Assembly: GCF_003015145.1 (NCBI RefSeq)
Contig: NZ_CP027845.1
Coordinates: 1,178,001-1,242,000, forward strand
Direction of reading: 5' to 3'
From: Candidatus Phycorickettsia trachydisci
GTDB lineage: Bacteria > Pseudomonadota > Alphaproteobacteria > Rickettsiales > Rickettsiaceae
DNA length: 64,000 nucleotides
Part shown: positions 28,149-36,900 of the stretch, one piece after another
How positions within the stretch are numbered: position 1 is the first letter of the stretch
Layout of the letters: every line of letters starts with the position of its first letter
The notes under the pieces: generated by a model
The model's database searches: none
Told to the model about the DNA's origin: nothing
The model's input: only the letters and a program-made list of their open reading frames with translations
Position numbers and translations under genes: made by a program

Positions 28149-28901
28149 TTAGTAGGAGCCGTATAGGTGTACGCGAGTTTCAAAGTCCTGAGCGAAAAAG
28201 AGGTACGGATGGGGGGGGATGATTTTGGCTAATTTAGGATGCCATACTATTGCACCGCTGAGTGCATCAATTGCAATCATGCAAGGTTTATCAAGCTTTT
28301 TAGGGGGGTATCTATTAGTATTGTTAGGAGAGTTTGGTCCGAATAGTACATCACAACCATCTTGCCAAGGGTCTTCTTTGTAATTATAGTCTCCTATATT
28401 AGCAATCCCATCACTCCAGCTTATTTCAGATTTACTTTCGTCTATAGCTTTAATTACTTTTAGGGCATTGATAGCATAAAAACCTTCTATAGAAAAAGGC
28501 TCTGAGTTTTTATGCCAGTTTTTTAGAGTAACTTTTACAGGTTCAAAGTCGTCAGGACAAACTTCAAGTATTTTATCTATAATATCTTTCTGAAATATAG
28601 GGCCCATAGAGCTAGCAAGAATATATCGAAATTTTTTTACCTCATTTGGATCTACCTTTTTTTTAAATCCTAGTTCTATATAAGCATTATTACCTAACCT
28701 ATTAAGTTTATATTTTGAGCTTATGCTTAAAAATTGTTCACGATCTTTGTAACCCAACCATAAGCGCATTGGATACCTACCTCCTGTCCAGATCTCAAGT
28801 GGTTTTGTGCCGTTGAATCTTTCTTGATATTTCTCCCAGTTAATATTGTAGAGATCCTTTAGTGTTTTTGATAGAGTCTTTTCATCTTTTGATAGAGCCA
28901 T
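28149..28901 (-). CDS. Putative immunity protein, first of two tandem paralogues
   Basis: A 250-residue protein without signal or membrane segments, paralogous to the next gene (WEKYQERFNGT, SEPFSIEGFYAINALKVIKA, KKLDKPCMIAIDALSGAIVW). Its ATG lies 20 bp inside the 3' end of the toxin gene, so it is translationally coupled to it. That coupling is typical for an immunity protein that must be present when the AHH nuclease is made. Family unknown to me; the role is inferred from context only. Confidence 0.65.
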   Translation of the reverse strand: MALSKDEKTLSKTLKDLYNINWEKYQERFNGTKPLEIWTGGRYPMRLWLGYKDREQFLSISSKYKLNRLGNNAYIELGFKKKVDPNEVKKFRYILASSMGPIFQKDIIDKILEVCPDDFEPVKVTLKNWHKNSEPFSIEGFYAINALKVIKAIDESKSEISWSDGIANIGDYNYKEDPWQDGCDVLFGPNSPNNTNRYPPKKLDKPCMIAIDALSGAIVWHPKLAKIIPPHPYLFFAQDFETRVHLYGSY

Positions 28902-31527
28902 CTTTTACCTTTTCCAATAATGGTTTTGCATTATTAAGCTTTATAGTGCCATTTTCTAGGCCTTGCCTTGTTTGTCCTATTAATTCAATGATTTTATTTT
29001 TATATTGCTCCTGAGACCAACTCTCTGCTGTACCTAAAGTAGTAAGTTCTTTAGCTTTTTTTAGTAAGGGGTCGATATACTCTTTGCTGTTGTGTTTACC
29101 GCTGTGAATCATTCTAGCTGTAGGATAGAGACCTTTAGCAACGCCGTCAGGTAAATGTGTAAGGTTAACTTTATCGTTTATGTTCATACCACCTAAGGTT
29201 AGTAAATCTTCAAACTCAGATACAGCTTTTGGTAGTATATGGTGGCTTTGCATATGCGCTATGCCTTCAACTACTCCGTTTTTATCTACTTGTATTATAC
29301 CAGCAAAGTACTTTTTGACATCACTTGGTAGCTCATTAAATTTAGTTTTATTGAAAACAGCTTCTTCAATTGCCGAAATACCTGTATCAAAGAATTTTTG
29401 GCCTTTTTTATTTAATGGATTTAGTATCTCTGCTATTTTCTCGGTACTAGTGAATATCTTACTCTTGGCACTGCCTATAAACTCATCCGGAATATGTGGC
29501 AATTTACCTTTACCTTTGATTGCATAGTATGTCTTATTAATAAGAGCACCAGCTGTAAATCCTAATATGTATTCTGCTACTTTTCTTTGTCCAGAAGTAG
29601 AATGCTCGTCAATGCATTCTTTACAGTCCTTCATTTTGTTTATTACTGCTGCAACATTTTCATCTCCAAAAAGTTTCCTAGCGCCTTCTAAAGCGTAAGC
29701 AAAGCCTGTGCCTAGCGTAGCGTAAACAGAGGCTTTGACTTTAGGTAAGTTATTAGATATCACGTTGCCGATCTTGCCTTCTACATATGATACCAAGTTA
29801 CCAACGCCGTCGGGAACTGCTCCTGACCAGCTTGTTTTTCCGCTTTCTAAATTATGCTTTGTTTCAGCCCAATAGGACTCAAAACTTTTGTTGCCATTTG
29901 CTATATCATCTCTGACCCCATTTAGTGAAGCTACCATGTTATCAGCAAAAACTTTTTTAATGCCTGTATTTTGGTCAGATACTTTTTTCCACTCTGCTAT
30001 TGATAGGTCGATTTTAACTAAATCGGAGGCATGCTCCAAAACTTCGTCATTTTGTATGTCAGTAGCATTGTAGCCTAATTCGTTGGCTTTAATTAAGATT
30101 AATGCAGATGTTACCCTCTCCTTATCGATAGCTGAAGAATCAGGAATCTCTTCAGAGAATGCTGTATCGATCTCATCAGCTAGTTGATCAAAAGGATCTA
30201 GATCTTGCTCTGAAATGTTAGGATCGTCTTGATTCAGCTCCTCTTTTGACTCGCTTTGTATGGTATCAAAGATTAAAGGTTTATATTTTAGGCCCACTGT
30301 TTCAAAAACGCTGCGTAATGTTTGGTTAACATTATCTATGCATCTTGATGGTAGATTTTTCAGGCTAAGATCTACTTCACTCAATTTTTCATGATTAGGA
30401 TGAGCATATGAAACATCTAGAAAATGTTCTCCATTTTTATATTTAAAATTGTACGTGTCACCAAATAGTTGGTTCTTTCTATCCCAGCTGCCACTTATCC
30501 CAAAGCCAAAGCCACGACCGTTTTCTTCTTGATAATGATTTGCAGAAAATCCTGTATTAGATACACTAACTCCAGTAAAACTCATTTCCTCATGAGTCTT
30601 ACCTTCAGGCTTGGTTAAATTCATACTTTCAGCCTTAATATCAGCTTCTGCTTGAATGTTAAGAGCACCCTCTATACTGTCACTTTCTACGTATAACTCA
30701 TCGAACATTGCTTCGCTTATTGCATAAGTAGTATCGCTGCGTTCGTAATGGCTTGCGCTGGCACTAGCGCTTACCCATGGGCAAGGGGAAATAATATTAC
30801 CTCCAGCAAGTGCCATTACCCCTCTTACACTTGAATAAATATTGGATATAGTGTTGATGCCAGCAAAATCTCCTCCTTTGTCTAAATTAGAAATAGTGTA
30901 TTTTATAGTTTTTGTAGTACCACTTATATTTTCCTGAACCCCTAGTTTTAGCCCAACACTTACCTCTACCGTATCTGATTCAACTGATCTAATAAGCTCT
31001 ATCGCTTTTGCTATCCATTTTTTTGCTTTGATTTTACCTTTAGAGCCTTGAATGGCACTGCTAATCTGATTAAGCTCATCTGCTTCTATATCTACTCTAC
31101 TGCGGCCAATTATAGCTGAAGGAGCAAGATGTTGTTCCACTACGGTCGTGTTAGTATAAGTATACTTACTCTCAATTCCAGCAGACAGTTCACCTTTGCC
31201 ACAAGTAAAAGCAAGACGTAAGCTATGTTTCTTAATCCACATGTTGTGAAAGTTAGTTCCAACAAGTGCTTCAAGCTCTATTTGTTTTGCCTTCATAGTT
31301 ACTGCGTCAGCATTAATTTGGCTTGCTTGTAACCAAATTTTGCCATCCGCAATAACATATGCATGACCAGCAACAAAAACCTCCACACCTTCTATGTTTT
31401 GATTGCTTGTGTTACTGCCATAATTTTTAATACTACTAAAAAAAAGTATACCTCTAATTTTTTGACCTTCAACTGATACGCTATGATTTAAAGTTATACC
31501 TGTAAAGTGATAATCTTTAGCTTCCAT
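28882..31527 (-). CDS. Polymorphic toxin, C-terminal part with AHH nuclease domain
   Basis: An 881-residue piece in the same frame as 31957-33792; the 429 bp between are open, and only the TGA at 31957-31959 separates them. The first 350 residues have repetitive beta-rich sequence like filamentous haemagglutinin (LNIQAEADIKAESMNL, GFGISGSWDRKNQL). A Gly/Ala-rich linker follows. The last 130 residues are an AHH-type HNH/EndoVII-fold nuclease: SHHILPK (His762-His763), GGMNINDKVNLTHLPDG and IHSGKHNSKEY. AHH domains are toxin tips in polymorphic toxin systems. MEAKDYHF at 31527 is an internal Met, not a proven start. Confidence 0.75.
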   Translation of the reverse strand: MEAKDYHFTGITLNHSVSVEGQKIRGILFFSSIKNYGSNTSNQNIEGVEVFVAGHAYVIADGKIWLQASQINADAVTMKAKQIELEALVGTNFHNMWIKKHSLRLAFTCGKGELSAGIESKYTYTNTTVVEQHLAPSAIIGRSRVDIEADELNQISSAIQGSKGKIKAKKWIAKAIELIRSVESDTVEVSVGLKLGVQENISGTTKTIKYTISNLDKGGDFAGINTISNIYSSVRGVMALAGGNIISPCPWVSASASASHYERSDTTYAISEAMFDELYVESDSIEGALNIQAEADIKAESMNLTKPEGKTHEEMSFTGVSVSNTGFSANHYQEENGRGFGFGISGSWDRKNQLFGDTYNFKYKNGEHFLDVSYAHPNHEKLSEVDLSLKNLPSRCIDNVNQTLRSVFETVGLKYKPLIFDTIQSESKEELNQDDPNISEQDLDPFDQLADEIDTAFSEEIPDSSAIDKERVTSALILIKANELGYNATDIQNDEVLEHASDLVKIDLSIAEWKKVSDQNTGIKKVFADNMVASLNGVRDDIANGNKSFESYWAETKHNLESGKTSWSGAVPDGVGNLVSYVEGKIGNVISNNLPKVKASVYATLGTGFAYALEGARKLFGDENVAAVINKMKDCKECIDEHSTSGQRKVAEYILGFTAGALINKTYYAIKGKGKLPHIPDEFIGSAKSKIFTSTEKIAEILNPLNKKGQKFFDTGISAIEEAVFNKTKFNELPSDVKKYFAGIIQVDKNGVVEGIAHMQSHHILPKAVSEFEDLLTLGGMNINDKVNLTHLPDGVAKGLYPTARMIHSGKHNSKEYIDPLLKKAKELTTLGTAESWSQEQYKNKIIELIGQTRQGLENGTIKLNNAKPLLEKVKDGSIKR

Positions 31528-31956
31528 GCCTAACTCAGAGGTAATAATCCTAGCAGCAGTGGCCTTAAATAAATTATCTACATCAATTTCTAATGTATCA
31601 CTAATTATTTGTACAGTATGAGCAGTTTGAATTATTTCAATTTTTTCCTCCCAATCATCAAGTGAATATTTTTTGCCACGTTGCTCTTCTCTTTTATTCT
31701 CGGTAACAGTTGCTCCGAAATCTACATCAGAAGCTCTAATAAATAGATCTTTGATTTTTAAAGTAGCGTGATCAATAACTAGATCTCCATCTATAACTAT
31801 TAATGCCTCTTCTGCATCAATGATCTGATTAGTAACATAGCTTATATCAGTTGTTATAACAGTTTTACCAAAATCATAGCGATTAAACTCTGCTCGTATA
31901 TTTGGGGTAATTTTGGCGTTATTTTTAAAGGAGGCAAATAACCGACCTGCGCTAAT

Positions 31957-33792
31957 TCAACTATCTGAGATAGTTAAAGAATCTCCTGACAAAGCTGCTA
32001 CATCTCTTATAATTATGTTTATTTGATCAAATTTAACCTTAGGAGCTGCAACAACAAGATTTTTGATATCTATATTATTTCCTTTTAAAGCAACTTCATT
32101 TCTGGGTGCGCCTATCTTACCATCTATCCAATGTCCACATTTCCATAAAGGACCATCAGCATAATATGAACAGTTCATCCAATTCTCACCTCTAGCATCC
32201 CAAGTCCAGCAAATCATATTTTGCATAAATTCGAACTCTTGCCAATATTCTAATGCCGCTCTAAGTGCCAGACGTTGTACCGCATAGTCTGTTTTGCCAT
32301 TCGAAAAAGTAGGAACACCTCCATCACGGCATTCTGGATTATAAAATACATTAGGTTTATTTGGAGCCTTATCAATTGAAGGGAAACCGAATTCAGTAAA
32401 CCATATAGGTTTCATCTTAGGTTGCCATAAAGTTTTATCATTTCCAATCCAATGCTCATTGTGCCACCAATCATGTAAATTCTTCCACTGGTTCCAAGGC
32501 TCAGATTTCTTAAACTCTATCTTACGATCACCATCAAAATAGAATTCACATCCCTCACCATTAGTAAATCCTTTCCCTATTTCTTCCAAACTAAACCGCG
32601 ATTCTTGAGAATGAGTGAGAGGAAAATATGCATCAATTCCCACAAAATCTATATTTTGGTTAGCCCATAACTCATCAAGAGGTCTAAAGTATCCACCTAC
32701 GCTATGATATTCTGACCAATCTGCTGCATAACTAATCTTTACGTCTGGTCCTAATATCTCTCTGACTAACCCTGCAAGTTCAATTAGTTTTTTGACAAAA
32801 GGAAACAGATTATCTTCAGTTTTAAGTGAAGTAAGTCCAATCAGCTCAGAACCAATAATAAATGCATCTACCCTACCTGCAACTAACTCTGCGTAGTGCA
32901 AGATAAAAGGTCTATATTGGTTCTCATAAAAGTTCTGAACATCTTCGACTGTCACTTGCTCATCTTTACCTATCCATCCTCGCCATGGCTTACCAATTTG
33001 ATTCACCATAATCAATGGGTAAAAAATTATCTTAAATCCAAGTTCTTGAGCATGTTTTAAGTATTCAATGACGCTGGCATCATTTATTGTTCCACCGTAT
33101 ATAGATCTCTCATCTACTTGGTTAATTTTCATGGGAAAATTACACGAACTTGTATATTCTCCTACTTGCCAAGAGTCAATTTTAGGGTGCTTAGGGTTCT
33201 CCAAAAGGTTTGTATCAATTCCTGGTATGATTTTACAGGTTTTCAAATCCAGACTACTTGCAAACCAAGCTACCACAGGAGATATCCATTCCACATTAGG
33301 CAAGTCTTGTTTTAACCTATCTAAGCTATCAAAAGCTTCGTCAAGAACATATTCCCCACAGCCTGGTATAACTGTTATTCCTGGTAATAACTTTCTTACT
33401 TGTTCTTCATCTTCATCGAGCATGCACCTAGCTGTTAAACTCTCTGCCTGGAAATTTTCAATCCAAACTTGGGGACGAGTAGTATCAATATGACATTGAC
33501 CTATATTTAAACCATCAGCAACCAGATGAATACCAGGACATTTGATTTCAAGTTGATCCACAAAGACCTTATATCGATTTGGGACAAAATAAAGGATATT
33601 AAAGTTGTAAGTAGTAATTTGTAATTTAGGAATATGTATTTCTTGAGATTCTGCTCCTTTGACTTGTATATTTATAGACGCACCTTCAAAAGCATACAGG
33701 TCAAGAGATAAAGGATTTTCGGCGTCAAAGTAATTATCTAAAGCGAGTAGTCCAGCAGATTCTTGAAGTAAATCATCAAAACAAACTTTCAT
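31957..33792 (-). CDS. Polymorphic toxin, N-terminal part with GTA-type TIM barrel
   Basis: A 611-residue piece ending at an in-frame TGA (31957-31959). From about residue 210 to 560 it resembles the glycoside-hydrolase TIM-barrel-like domain of gene transfer agent tail proteins: GFKIIFYPLIMVNQ, DAFIIGSELIGL, KISYAADWSEYHS, IDFVGIDAYFPLT, PIWFTEFGFPSID and MICWTWDARG. In phage-like tails that domain sits at the baseplate and may act on the cell wall. Here it is fused, through the frame continuing past the stop, to a haemagglutinin-like region and an AHH nuclease; the undisturbed gene would span 28882-33792 (about 1636 codons). Confidence 0.8.
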   Translation of the reverse strand: MKVCFDDLLQESAGLLALDNYFDAENPLSLDLYAFEGASINIQVKGAESQEIHIPKLQITTYNFNILYFVPNRYKVFVDQLEIKCPGIHLVADGLNIGQCHIDTTRPQVWIENFQAESLTARCMLDEDEEQVRKLLPGITVIPGCGEYVLDEAFDSLDRLKQDLPNVEWISPVVAWFASSLDLKTCKIIPGIDTNLLENPKHPKIDSWQVGEYTSSCNFPMKINQVDERSIYGGTINDASVIEYLKHAQELGFKIIFYPLIMVNQIGKPWRGWIGKDEQVTVEDVQNFYENQYRPFILHYAELVAGRVDAFIIGSELIGLTSLKTEDNLFPFVKKLIELAGLVREILGPDVKISYAADWSEYHSVGGYFRPLDELWANQNIDFVGIDAYFPLTHSQESRFSLEEIGKGFTNGEGCEFYFDGDRKIEFKKSEPWNQWKNLHDWWHNEHWIGNDKTLWQPKMKPIWFTEFGFPSIDKAPNKPNVFYNPECRDGGVPTFSNGKTDYAVQRLALRAALEYWQEFEFMQNMICWTWDARGENWMNCSYYADGPLWKCGHWIDGKIGAPRNEVALKGNNIDIKNLVVAAPKVKFDQINIIIRDVAALSGDSLTISDS

Positions 33793-34126
33793 TCTTAATA
33801 CTCTAAAAGACTTTAGTACCTACATTACTAGATTTTAAACTCGCTATAAGGCAAAAGTTTTATGTTATCAATAAGTATTTATTGTTAATAACTTATTATC
33901 ATATACATCCTAATTTAAGAATATATTGATTATAATAATACAATACTGCTTTTTATTTTACTAGTAGTTTATATACTTTTTATTAATGAGATAAGCTTGA
34001 AATTACTTTAGGTAGATTTTGAAAAGTTTTTAAGATAAGTCTATTTTTAACACTAGACTGAGGCTTTTTATTCTCTTGAATGCATAATCAGATATTGGGT
34101 AGTTAATTTTTAGACTAAATCATTCA
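33793..34126. promoter_or_regulatory. Non-coding region upstream of the toxin gene
   Basis: This 334-bp AT-rich stretch lies between the toxin start and the right end of the transposon. It should contain the toxin promoter. An inverted repeat AATAAGT...ACTTATT is present at about 33870-33897. I see no coding sequence in it. Confidence 0.3.
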
Positions 34127-34194
34127 AAATATATCAATTACATTAACTTTCAGATACCCTATTGCGCGTTACGTACCTTTGCACCCCTGAACCC
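34127..34194 (-). repeat. Right terminal inverted repeat of the 13-kb transposon (unoccupied IS110 target)
   Basis: Reverse complement of the left repeat, uninterrupted. It shows what the left repeat looked like before the IS110 insertion (AGGGTATCTGAAAG without a break at 34148-34161 on the minus strand). It is therefore also an intact target site for that element. Confidence 0.8.
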
Positions 34195-34223
34195 TATATA
34201 GGAGGTAATTTTTAAGATATTCT

Positions 34224-34376
34224 ATGAATAAAAGATTATATCCTATATATGTTTACTACATCTTTATCACTTTGTTAACAGTGCCATACTTTCTTCCAGT
34301 CTTGGGTAATAATGAAAGCTGGGGCCAAATCCGCAATGGAGGGGGTATTTTTGGAGGTTTAGGAGCGTTTTCTTGA
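34224..34376 (+). pseudogene. Signal-peptide fragment fused to a transposon end
   Basis: A 50-residue frame: about 27 hydrophobic residues that look like a signal peptide (MNKRLYPIYVYYIFITLLTV) followed by 23 residues encoded by the 112-bp inverted repeat of the next element (GNNESWGQIRNGGGIFGGLG). A GGAGG lies at 34201-34205, rather far upstream. It is probably the 5' end of an exported-protein gene cut by transposon insertion. The rest of that gene is not visible nearby. Confidence 0.45.
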
Positions 34377-34415
34377 AAATTATCTCGTTTATTTCTGATC
34401 GCATAAGTGTTATTA
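34304..34415 (+). repeat. 112-bp terminal repeat, copy 1
   Basis: Starts GGGTAATAATGAAAGC and ends at the first recombinase motifs. One of four copies in the window (also 35966-36075 minus, 37396-37507 plus, 43689-43800 minus). It differs from the others at several positions, for example GGGGGGTATTTTTGGAGG. Confidence 0.8.
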
Positions 34416-34520
34416 TGTGATTAAATTATACCTATTAAAAGCCATCTAAACGATATAAGAGAGGTTTTGATATATCTGAAAACTGAGCGTATAATAAGCC
34501 TATCTTAAAAACACAAAACA

Positions 34521-35702
34521 CTATTGAGTAATTATTTGTTTGGACCATAATTTTTCTAAAAATGTCTTTAAGGGTAATACATAAATAGATAAATTTTCAA
34601 AATTCACTAACCTGGAGGTGCTTTCTAAAGAGATGACATAAGCTTTTTGTATTTGGTACTCCTGCATAAATACTTTCAAATTTTTGAATTCTGTATGATG
34701 AACATTAGAAGATATTTTAACTTCTATAGGTATAGTTCTTCCTTCTTTGAGCGTTACAATAAAATCCACTTCTAAACCTGATTTGCTACGCCAATAATTA
34801 ATTTGATAATCCAGATCACAAAGATGTATATAGTTCTTAAGTTCCATAAAAATATAATGCTCCAGAGCCTTACCAGCTTCAGGACCTTTAGCTTCGGTAA
34901 TACTTTTATGCATTATCTTATTTGCAATCCCTACATCAAATAAGTAAAATTTTGGAGTTGCTGTAATGATCTCTCTTCCTGCTTTTTTAGCATATGGCAG
35001 CACAAAATCTCCTACTAGAGTATCAACTAAAATTTGATAGTATTCTTTAACAGTTTTGGCATCTATAGCGCAATCTCTAGCTATATTAGAATAATTAATT
35101 AACTCACCGTGGTTATAAGCAATGCTATCTATAAATTTATTAAATGCTGCAATATTACGTACTAAAGCTTCAGCTTGTATTTCTTGAGTTAGATAATCTT
35201 CTACGTACGCTTTAAGTAATTTACTAGAGTTTGAATTTTTATAATGAGACGGGATGAGGCCATCATTAAAAATATTTATTAAGTCAAAGTTATTACTAAT
35301 TTCAGGAAAACACAAAGGTCCTAAATTGTATTTAATAGCTCTACCTCCGAGCAGATTAATACTATGTTTCTTTAACTTTCTAGCACTTGATCCACAAAGT
35401 ATAAAATAACAGTTTGTATTCTCTATTAACCAGTGCACTTCATCAAGTAATGCAGGTACTTTCTGGATTTCATCTATGATAATAGGGTGAAATAATTTAT
35501 CCTCATCTAATGCTAAGATTTCTTCCCTAAGTAAGAAGGGACGTTTTAGATATTTTAGAAACAAGTCAGTTTTTAGTAAGTCATAATAAACAGATTTAGG
35601 AAACTTATTTTTTAAATAAGTTGACTTACCAACTTTTCTAGGACCCCATAAAAAAGCCGATTGTCTTTCCATTACATGCATTTCTAGATATCTGGTATAC
35701 AT
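34521..35702 (-). CDS. AAA-type ATPase with C-terminal DUF4143, transposon passenger
   Basis: A 393-residue AAA_14/DUF4143 protein: Walker A GPRKVGKSTY near residue 20, Walker B HPIIIDEIQKVPALL near residue 70, sensor FILCGSSARKLKK, and the nuclease-like LEVDFIVTLKEGRTIPIEVK segment near residue 310. It is the only gene inside the 1.8-kb inverted-repeat element. The family is widespread and of unproven function; its repeated presence in mobile DNA could point to an addiction or defence role, which is only inference. Confidence 0.85.
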   Translation of the reverse strand: MYTRYLEMHVMERQSAFLWGPRKVGKSTYLKNKFPKSVYYDLLKTDLFLKYLKRPFLLREEILALDEDKLFHPIIIDEIQKVPALLDEVHWLIENTNCYFILCGSSARKLKKHSINLLGGRAIKYNLGPLCFPEISNNFDLINIFNDGLIPSHYKNSNSSKLLKAYVEDYLTQEIQAEALVRNIAAFNKFIDSIAYNHGELINYSNIARDCAIDAKTVKEYYQILVDTLVGDFVLPYAKKAGREIITATPKFYLFDVGIANKIMHKSITEAKGPEAGKALEHYIFMELKNYIHLCDLDYQINYWRSKSGLEVDFIVTLKEGRTIPIEVKISSNVHHTEFKNLKVFMQEYQIQKAYVISLESTSRLVNFENLSIYVLPLKTFLEKLWSKQIITQ

Positions 35703-35885
35703 AATATTTTAAATCAGGATAATATTCCTAGATAGTAAGCTTTTTTTGGATTAAAGTCCATAATTATTTCTTTATAAAATAATAAAAAGGAATCATGTAA
35801 AAAGATTTATCACATTAAAATACTAAAAAACCAATTATAAATTAGAGTTAAAAATAGGTTTGTTTAGAGGAGTTTGGTCCACATT

Positions 35886-36075
35886 TATTATACGATCAGT
35901 TTTTTGATAGATAATTTAGGATAAAAACACCTTTTATGCGATCAGTTAGGTATTAATACATCGTATAATAACACTTATGCGATCAGAAATAAACGAGATA
36001 ATTTTCAAGAAAATGCTCCTAAACCTTCAAAAATACCCACTCCATTGCGGATTTGGCCCCAGCTTTCATTATTAC
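35886..36075 (-). repeat. 112-bp terminal repeat copy 2 with adjoining TnpI-type recombination motifs
   Basis: Reading on the minus strand from 36075: the 112-bp repeat (lacking its first two bases), then the motifs TGATCGCATAA, TTATACGAT, ACTGATCGCATAA and ACTGATCGTATAA down to 35886. The layout equals the site beside the recombinase gene at 37488-37590. It belongs to the element without a recombinase gene. Confidence 0.7.
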
Positions 36076-36315
36076 ACCATCTTGAGTTCGTAGAAATCCC
36101 TCATCAGAAAAACTAAAGCGATTAGGGGTGCTAGGACTGGCTACTGGATCTGGACTTGTTGGAGTATTGACGGGATTAGGACTTTCTAACTCATCTTGTT
36201 GTAAAGAATTGTTTCTCGAAAGATTAAGAGATAACTTTTTCCTATTGTTTTTTACAGCTTGATCTGCAACTTTATCGCTTAGTTTTGGATCCTCTTGATC
36301 ATCGTTTTGAGCCAT
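36019..36315 (-). pseudogene. Gene 5' end fused to a transposon end
   Basis: A 98-residue frame. The first 83 residues (MAQNDDQEDPKLSDKVADQA, then a Pro/Ser/Thr-rich stretch) are an unrecognised N-terminus preceded by AAAGGG. The last 15 (KAGAKSAMEWVFLKV) are translated from the inverted repeat of the 34304-36075 element. The insertion thus truncated a gene and supplied a new tail and stop. Confidence 0.5.
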
Positions 36316-36442
36316 ATAATAACCCTTTTGATTTTAATTCAAATCAATTATAAATTAAAAATAGATTATGGGTTTGAGAAAGCAGTGTTTATACCTATAA
36401 TAATTCAAAAAAGTGCTTATGTTACCATAGGTAAATATTACG

Positions 36443-36658
36443 TTAAGAGTAGAGAGATTCGCCTAGTAATGAGTACTCATGATGGTTATGGATGAAAGGA
36501 ACATCGTCTTGGATAGAATGGATGAGGGATTGGTATTCGGACTCAAAAGGAGGAGTATAAGCGATAGAAAGGAGATGGATGATTTCGGTATGGACCTTTT
36601 GTAGTAGTAACTTTATAGATGAAATATGATCTTTTAGTGGGGCTAAATATAAAGACAT
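36443..36658 (-). CDS. Small hypothetical protein
   Basis: A 71-residue His-rich protein, mostly helical (MSLYLAPLKDHISSIKLLLQ). The start is well supported by GAGG with a spacing of about 8 bases to the ATG, better than most genes here. No family is recognised. It lies in the 1.3-kb island between the two related transposon-like elements, divergent from the ProQ/FinO gene. Confidence 0.5.
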   Translation of the reverse strand: MSLYLAPLKDHISSIKLLLQKVHTEIIHLLSIAYTPPFESEYQSLIHSIQDDVPFIHNHHEYSLLGESLYS

Positions 36659-36900
36659 TCTTTTTCCTCTAGCTTATAATAGAGAAAGGGGTTTGAGGTT
36701 AGGAGTAAGCGAAAATTGCGTAATGTATGCTCTTAAGAAATTAAAGGTGATATATATTCGACCTTTGTCAGGAGATGAGACTAAAGATAGGCGTAAATTC
36801 TGTTTTTTACCGGAAAAAGCTTTAAACGGTGGAGCTATTAAGTTATTAAAAGAATTTTACTAAGGCGTTTTTAGCATATATTTAACATTAAAATTATAAA

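Larger units (their letters stand above)
20952..34194. mobile_element. 13.2-kb Tn3-family transposon carrying a polymorphic toxin locus
   Basis: Both ends carry the same 68-bp sequence in inverted orientation (20952-20994 plus 22001-22025 on the left, 34127-34194 on the right), starting GGGTTCAGGGGTGCAAAGG, with one mismatch. Inside are tnpA, a divergent tnpR with the intervening res-like region, an ankyrin gene, two immunity-like genes and a large toxin gene. An IS110-group element splits the left repeat. The 5 bases flanking each end (ACACT and TATAT) differ, so this is not a clean insertion; recombination between copies is possible. Confidence 0.65.
34304..36075. mobile_element. Non-autonomous Tn3-like element carrying an ATPase gene
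   Basis: About 1.77 kb bounded by inverted copies of a 112-bp repeat (34304-34415, and 35966-36075 missing the terminal CC). The repeats are the same as those of the 6.4-kb TnpI-type element at 37396-43800. Both ends include TGATCGCATAA-type recombination motifs, but there is no transposase or recombinase inside, only the ATPase. It is therefore mobilisable only in trans. Confidence 0.65.

Noticed and set aside
20947-34199. 5-bp target duplication of the 13-kb transposon
   Set aside because: Flanks are ACACT and TATAT, which do not match, so a simple insertion cannot be claimed.
36663-36863. Open plus-strand stretch reading LGVSENCVMYALKKLKV, like an IS630-type helix-turn-helix
   Set aside because: Only about 20 residues resemble the family, there is no start and no further transposase homology; not enough to call.
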